Below are positions 4,591 through 6,588 of a stretch of DNA of 6,588 nt, piece by piece. The translations under genes and the position numbers were made by a program. The stretch is from Candidatus Omnitrophota bacterium (GTDB taxonomy: Bacteria; Omnitrophota; Gorgyraeia; B26-G9). Where the stretch lies: positions 1 to 6,588 of the forward strand of contig QNCH01000093.1 in NCBI GenBank assembly GCA_003645745.1. Direction: 5' to 3'. The notes under the pieces are model-generated. The model had not been told where the DNA came from and did not search any database. It saw only the letters and a program-made list of their open reading frames with translations. Position 1 is the first letter of the stretch, and the number at the start of each line of letters is the position of its first letter.

Positions 4591-6489
4591 ATGGGTAAGG
4601 GAATTTTAATTGTTGCTGCAATTTTGTTGGTGATTTTTTCAGGAGTTTTTGGTGGTGGTGGGAGTGTGGGGGCACAATGTGTTGACGGGGTTGACGGGTG
4701 TTTATTCGGATGGAATCAGGACGGGGCTGAGGGTACTAATTGGCCAGGGTGGACATGGTATGAGGAAGGAAATTCTGTTATTACATCGGGGCATCCAGGA
4801 TGGGTTTTGAATGAAGATGGGCCATTCGGTGGCAGTCAAAATTTTCCGTGGGGGCCAAGTGTTAGAACTTTTGAAAAAAGTGACTATGGCAACGATGCGT
4901 TAGCTATTATTGATACGACAACGCATGCACCCTCTACTAATACAGGTGGTGTCCTAAAAGTTTATGATAGCGGCAATTCTTCCACTTTCCAAAGTTGTTG
5001 GTGGGCATGGTACGACGGGATACCATTATCGGAAAGAGGAGTTACAAATAGCTCAACTGACAGATGGAGTTTTTATATAAACTTGCATGGAATTGAGTCA
5101 GCTTCTGCTACACAGCGAGGGTCTATGTTTCATGTAGGCACTTATGTCTGTGATTATACTGGCTTGCCTGCTTATGGAAATGGAGATGGTTGTCCTTACG
5201 AAGGTCCGGGGAATCAACATTATTATCATTATTTTAGATTTAGTCCAGACGCATGGATTCATGTGGAATTGGATCAGCATCCGCAACACAGAAGGAACTC
5301 TTTTGTTGCAGGTAATAATCCTACTATGATTACTAATGGCTTTAATTATATGGCACATTTAAATCAGTGGTATATGGAAATACCCTATGCGCAAAATCAA
5401 GAGACATATTATTTATTAGATGAAATGTATTTCTATTCAACTCAAGATAGTGCAAAATGTGCAGAACCAAATCAAAACGATGATTCAGTAACATCCGTGT
5501 GGGTTGGGTACTGGCCTATTGATGACAAGTGGCAAATTTTCTGGGAGGATCAATCCTACGAAACTGCATCTGGGGAGAACTTGAATGATGATACCCAATC
5601 TACCTTTGAAGTGAAATGGTCTGTTTCTCCCATTACCAATGCAAATTATAATCAAGCTACACTAATTAATCCTGAGTGGTTTGGAGGGCCAACACATACA
5701 TCCTATCCTAATGGAATCAGAAGGAATGACTCTTGGCGTACTGATGTTTTCACACAATTTGAGTTGCCTGATGAAATTGAAAATAACAATAACCAAATCT
5801 ATTTTGCAATTAAAGATGTATCTGTTGCTGGAGGTAATGCAGGCACTAACTGGCCTTATAATAGGACAGATGGCCACGATGCAGCTTCACCTAATATCCA
5901 TATAATAGATTATCATTTAAGGCCTGATGATTCAGACACCACTCCACCAACTCGCTTTAGTGGCTCTCCAACAGGCGAAATAGACGCAGGCACAACTGCT
6001 GCGGATATAAGTTTAAGTACAGATGAGAACGCGACTTGTAAATATTCAAGTATGGAAAACACAGATTATGCTGATATGACAAATTTTAGCGCAACTACAG
6101 GCACAAATCATACGACTGAGGTAACTGGATTGGAAAACGGGAAAACCTATAATTATTATGTGAAATGTAAAGATGTATTAGAGAATACAAATCCAGATGA
6201 TTATGAAATTAGCTTTAGTGTAGCTAATGCAGCCAGTGCAAGCGCGACTAATAAAGGCAGCGGAAGGTGTTTTATCGCTACAGCAGCCTATGGAACACCT
6301 CTGGCAGAAGAGGTGGAAATATTAAGCGGGTTTCGTGATAACTATCTTTTAACAAATTATTACGGCAGGACATTTGTCAATATGTATTATAAATACGGCC
6401 CAAAGATGGCGGATTATCTCAGGCAAAGAGATTGGGCGAGAAAACTGGTAAGGTTGATGTTAAGGCCATTGGTGAATTTAATAAAATAA
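4591..6489 (+). CDS. Secreted multidomain protein with FN3-like module and CFI-box C-terminus
   Basis: I do not recognise a named gene; this is a 632-residue exported protein of unknown function. Residues 1-28 are a signal peptide: MGKG, a hydrophobic core ILIVAAILLVIF, then a glycine-rich end with likely signal peptidase I cleavage at VGA|Q. Residues 29 to about 295 are rich in Trp, Tyr, Gly and Asn, with WSFYINLHG, FRFSPDAWIHVELDQHP and YYLLDEMYFYS. They look like alternating beta strands, perhaps a lectin or jelly-roll sandwich (inference). Residues ~300-447 are another beta-rich segment (TFEVKWSVSPITNANYNQAT). From DTTPP at 449 to about 545 is a fibronectin-III-like module with ATCKYS (C483) and YYVKCKD (C526), a likely disulfide. 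After a Ser/Ala linker, CFIATAAYG (C560) begins the CFI-box C-terminal domain, ending LMLRPLVNLIK. Cysteines also occur at 30, 37, 136, 187, 201 and 290. AGGA at 4581-4584 supports the start. A surface or carbohydrate-binding role is plausible but unproven. Confidence 0.85.
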   Translation: MGKGILIVAAILLVIFSGVFGGGGSVGAQCVDGVDGCLFGWNQDGAEGTNWPGWTWYEEGNSVITSGHPGWVLNEDGPFGGSQNFPWGPSVRTFEKSDYGNDALAIIDTTTHAPSTNTGGVLKVYDSGNSSTFQSCWWAWYDGIPLSERGVTNSSTDRWSFYINLHGIESASATQRGSMFHVGTYVCDYTGLPAYGNGDGCPYEGPGNQHYYHYFRFSPDAWIHVELDQHPQHRRNSFVAGNNPTMITNGFNYMAHLNQWYMEIPYAQNQETYYLLDEMYFYSTQDSAKCAEPNQNDDSVTSVWVGYWPIDDKWQIFWEDQSYETASGENLNDDTQSTFEVKWSVSPITNANYNQATLINPEWFGGPTHTSYPNGIRRNDSWRTDVFTQFELPDEIENNNNQIYFAIKDVSVAGGNAGTNWPYNRTDGHDAASPNIHIIDYHLRPDDSDTTPPTRFSGSPTGEIDAGTTAADISLSTDENATCKYSSMENTDYADMTNFSATTGTNHTTEVTGLENGKTYNYYVKCKDVLENTNPDDYEISFSVANAASASATNKGSGRCFIATAAYGTPLAEEVEILSGFRDNYLLTNYYGRTFVNMYYKYGPKMADYLRQRDWARKLVRLMLRPLVNLIK

Positions 6490-6496
6490 ACTAAAA

Positions 6497-6588
6497 CGTA
6501 GGGGGTTGATTTATCAAATCCGTAATAATAATGATAACAATAATTAAACGACCTCGGGCAGTCCCTACGAATCAACGCTAATACCCCG
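6497..6588. repeat. Crossing complementary segments downstream of the CFI-box gene
   Basis: CGTAGGG (6497-6503) is the exact reverse complement of CCCTACG (6563-6569). The adjoining GTTGAT (6505-6510) is the exact reverse complement of ATCAAC (6571-6576). Because the order is A-B then A'-B', the two helices would cross, as in a pseudoknot, rather than nest. The centre contains an AAT-rich stretch (6522-6545). No terminator-like hairpin with a T-run and no gene is evident in this tail. It may be the edge of a mobile or repeat element cut by the window end. Confidence 0.4.

Noticed and set aside
5098..5358. Overlapping short frames on both strands inside the CFI-box gene
   Set aside because: They lie within a long, clearly coding frame with a signal peptide and recognisable C-terminal modules.
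5662..5905. Pair of overlapping 71-74 residue frames on opposite strands
   Set aside because: Shadow frames of the CFI-box gene with no independent start signals.
6490..6588. Minus-strand open frame entering from the window edge (CYHYYYGFDKSTPYV...)
   Set aside because: It runs antisense into the CFI-box gene, has no family match I recognise and covers a simple AAT-rich stretch.

Overview
The window comes from an AT-rich, flagellated, Gram-negative-type bacterium. All recognisable genes lie on the + strand. Three consecutive genes, fliR, flhB and flhA, encode membrane components of the flagellar type III export gate. A fourth gene encodes a large secreted protein that ends in a CFI-box (CFIATAAYG) C-terminal domain. 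That domain, a DTTPP-type fibronectin-III-like module and the heptad repeats between genes are all things I associate with uncultured lineages such as Omnitrophota, Nitrospirota or Desulfobacterota. This is only a guess: no rRNA or other taxonomic marker is present.

Layout: 1-141 is a non-coding leader with two inverted 7-nt repeat arrays and the fliR ribosome binding site. fliR is at 142-921. The gap at 922-1139 holds a near-perfect 25-bp inverted repeat spanning 101 nt and a five-codon leader ORF just ahead of flhB. flhB is at 1140-2228. The gap at 2229-2397 holds another pair of inverted 7-nt repeat arrays. flhA is at 2398-4485. The gap at 4486-4590 holds a short palindromic heptad pair. 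The CFI-box protein gene is at 4591-6489. The tail at 6490-6588 contains two crossing complementary pairs and no gene I can support.

How the genes work together: FliR (with FliP and FliQ, not in the window) forms the export pore. FlhB closes and switches substrate class by self-cleavage at NPTH. FlhA is the proton-driven engine whose cytoplasmic ring docks chaperone-substrate complexes. All three look intact, with their key residues present. The fourth protein has a Sec-type signal peptide and no flagellar hallmark, so it is probably an exported surface or extracellular protein, next to the flagellar genes but not shown to be functionally linked.

The coding content of the first three genes is ordinary. 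The unusual part is the spacing: flagellar export genes are usually tightly packed, but here the gaps are 105-218 nt, and most carry inverted-repeat structures of roughly 80-130 nt. I see no tRNA, rRNA, CRISPR array, transposase or convincing sigma-70 promoter.
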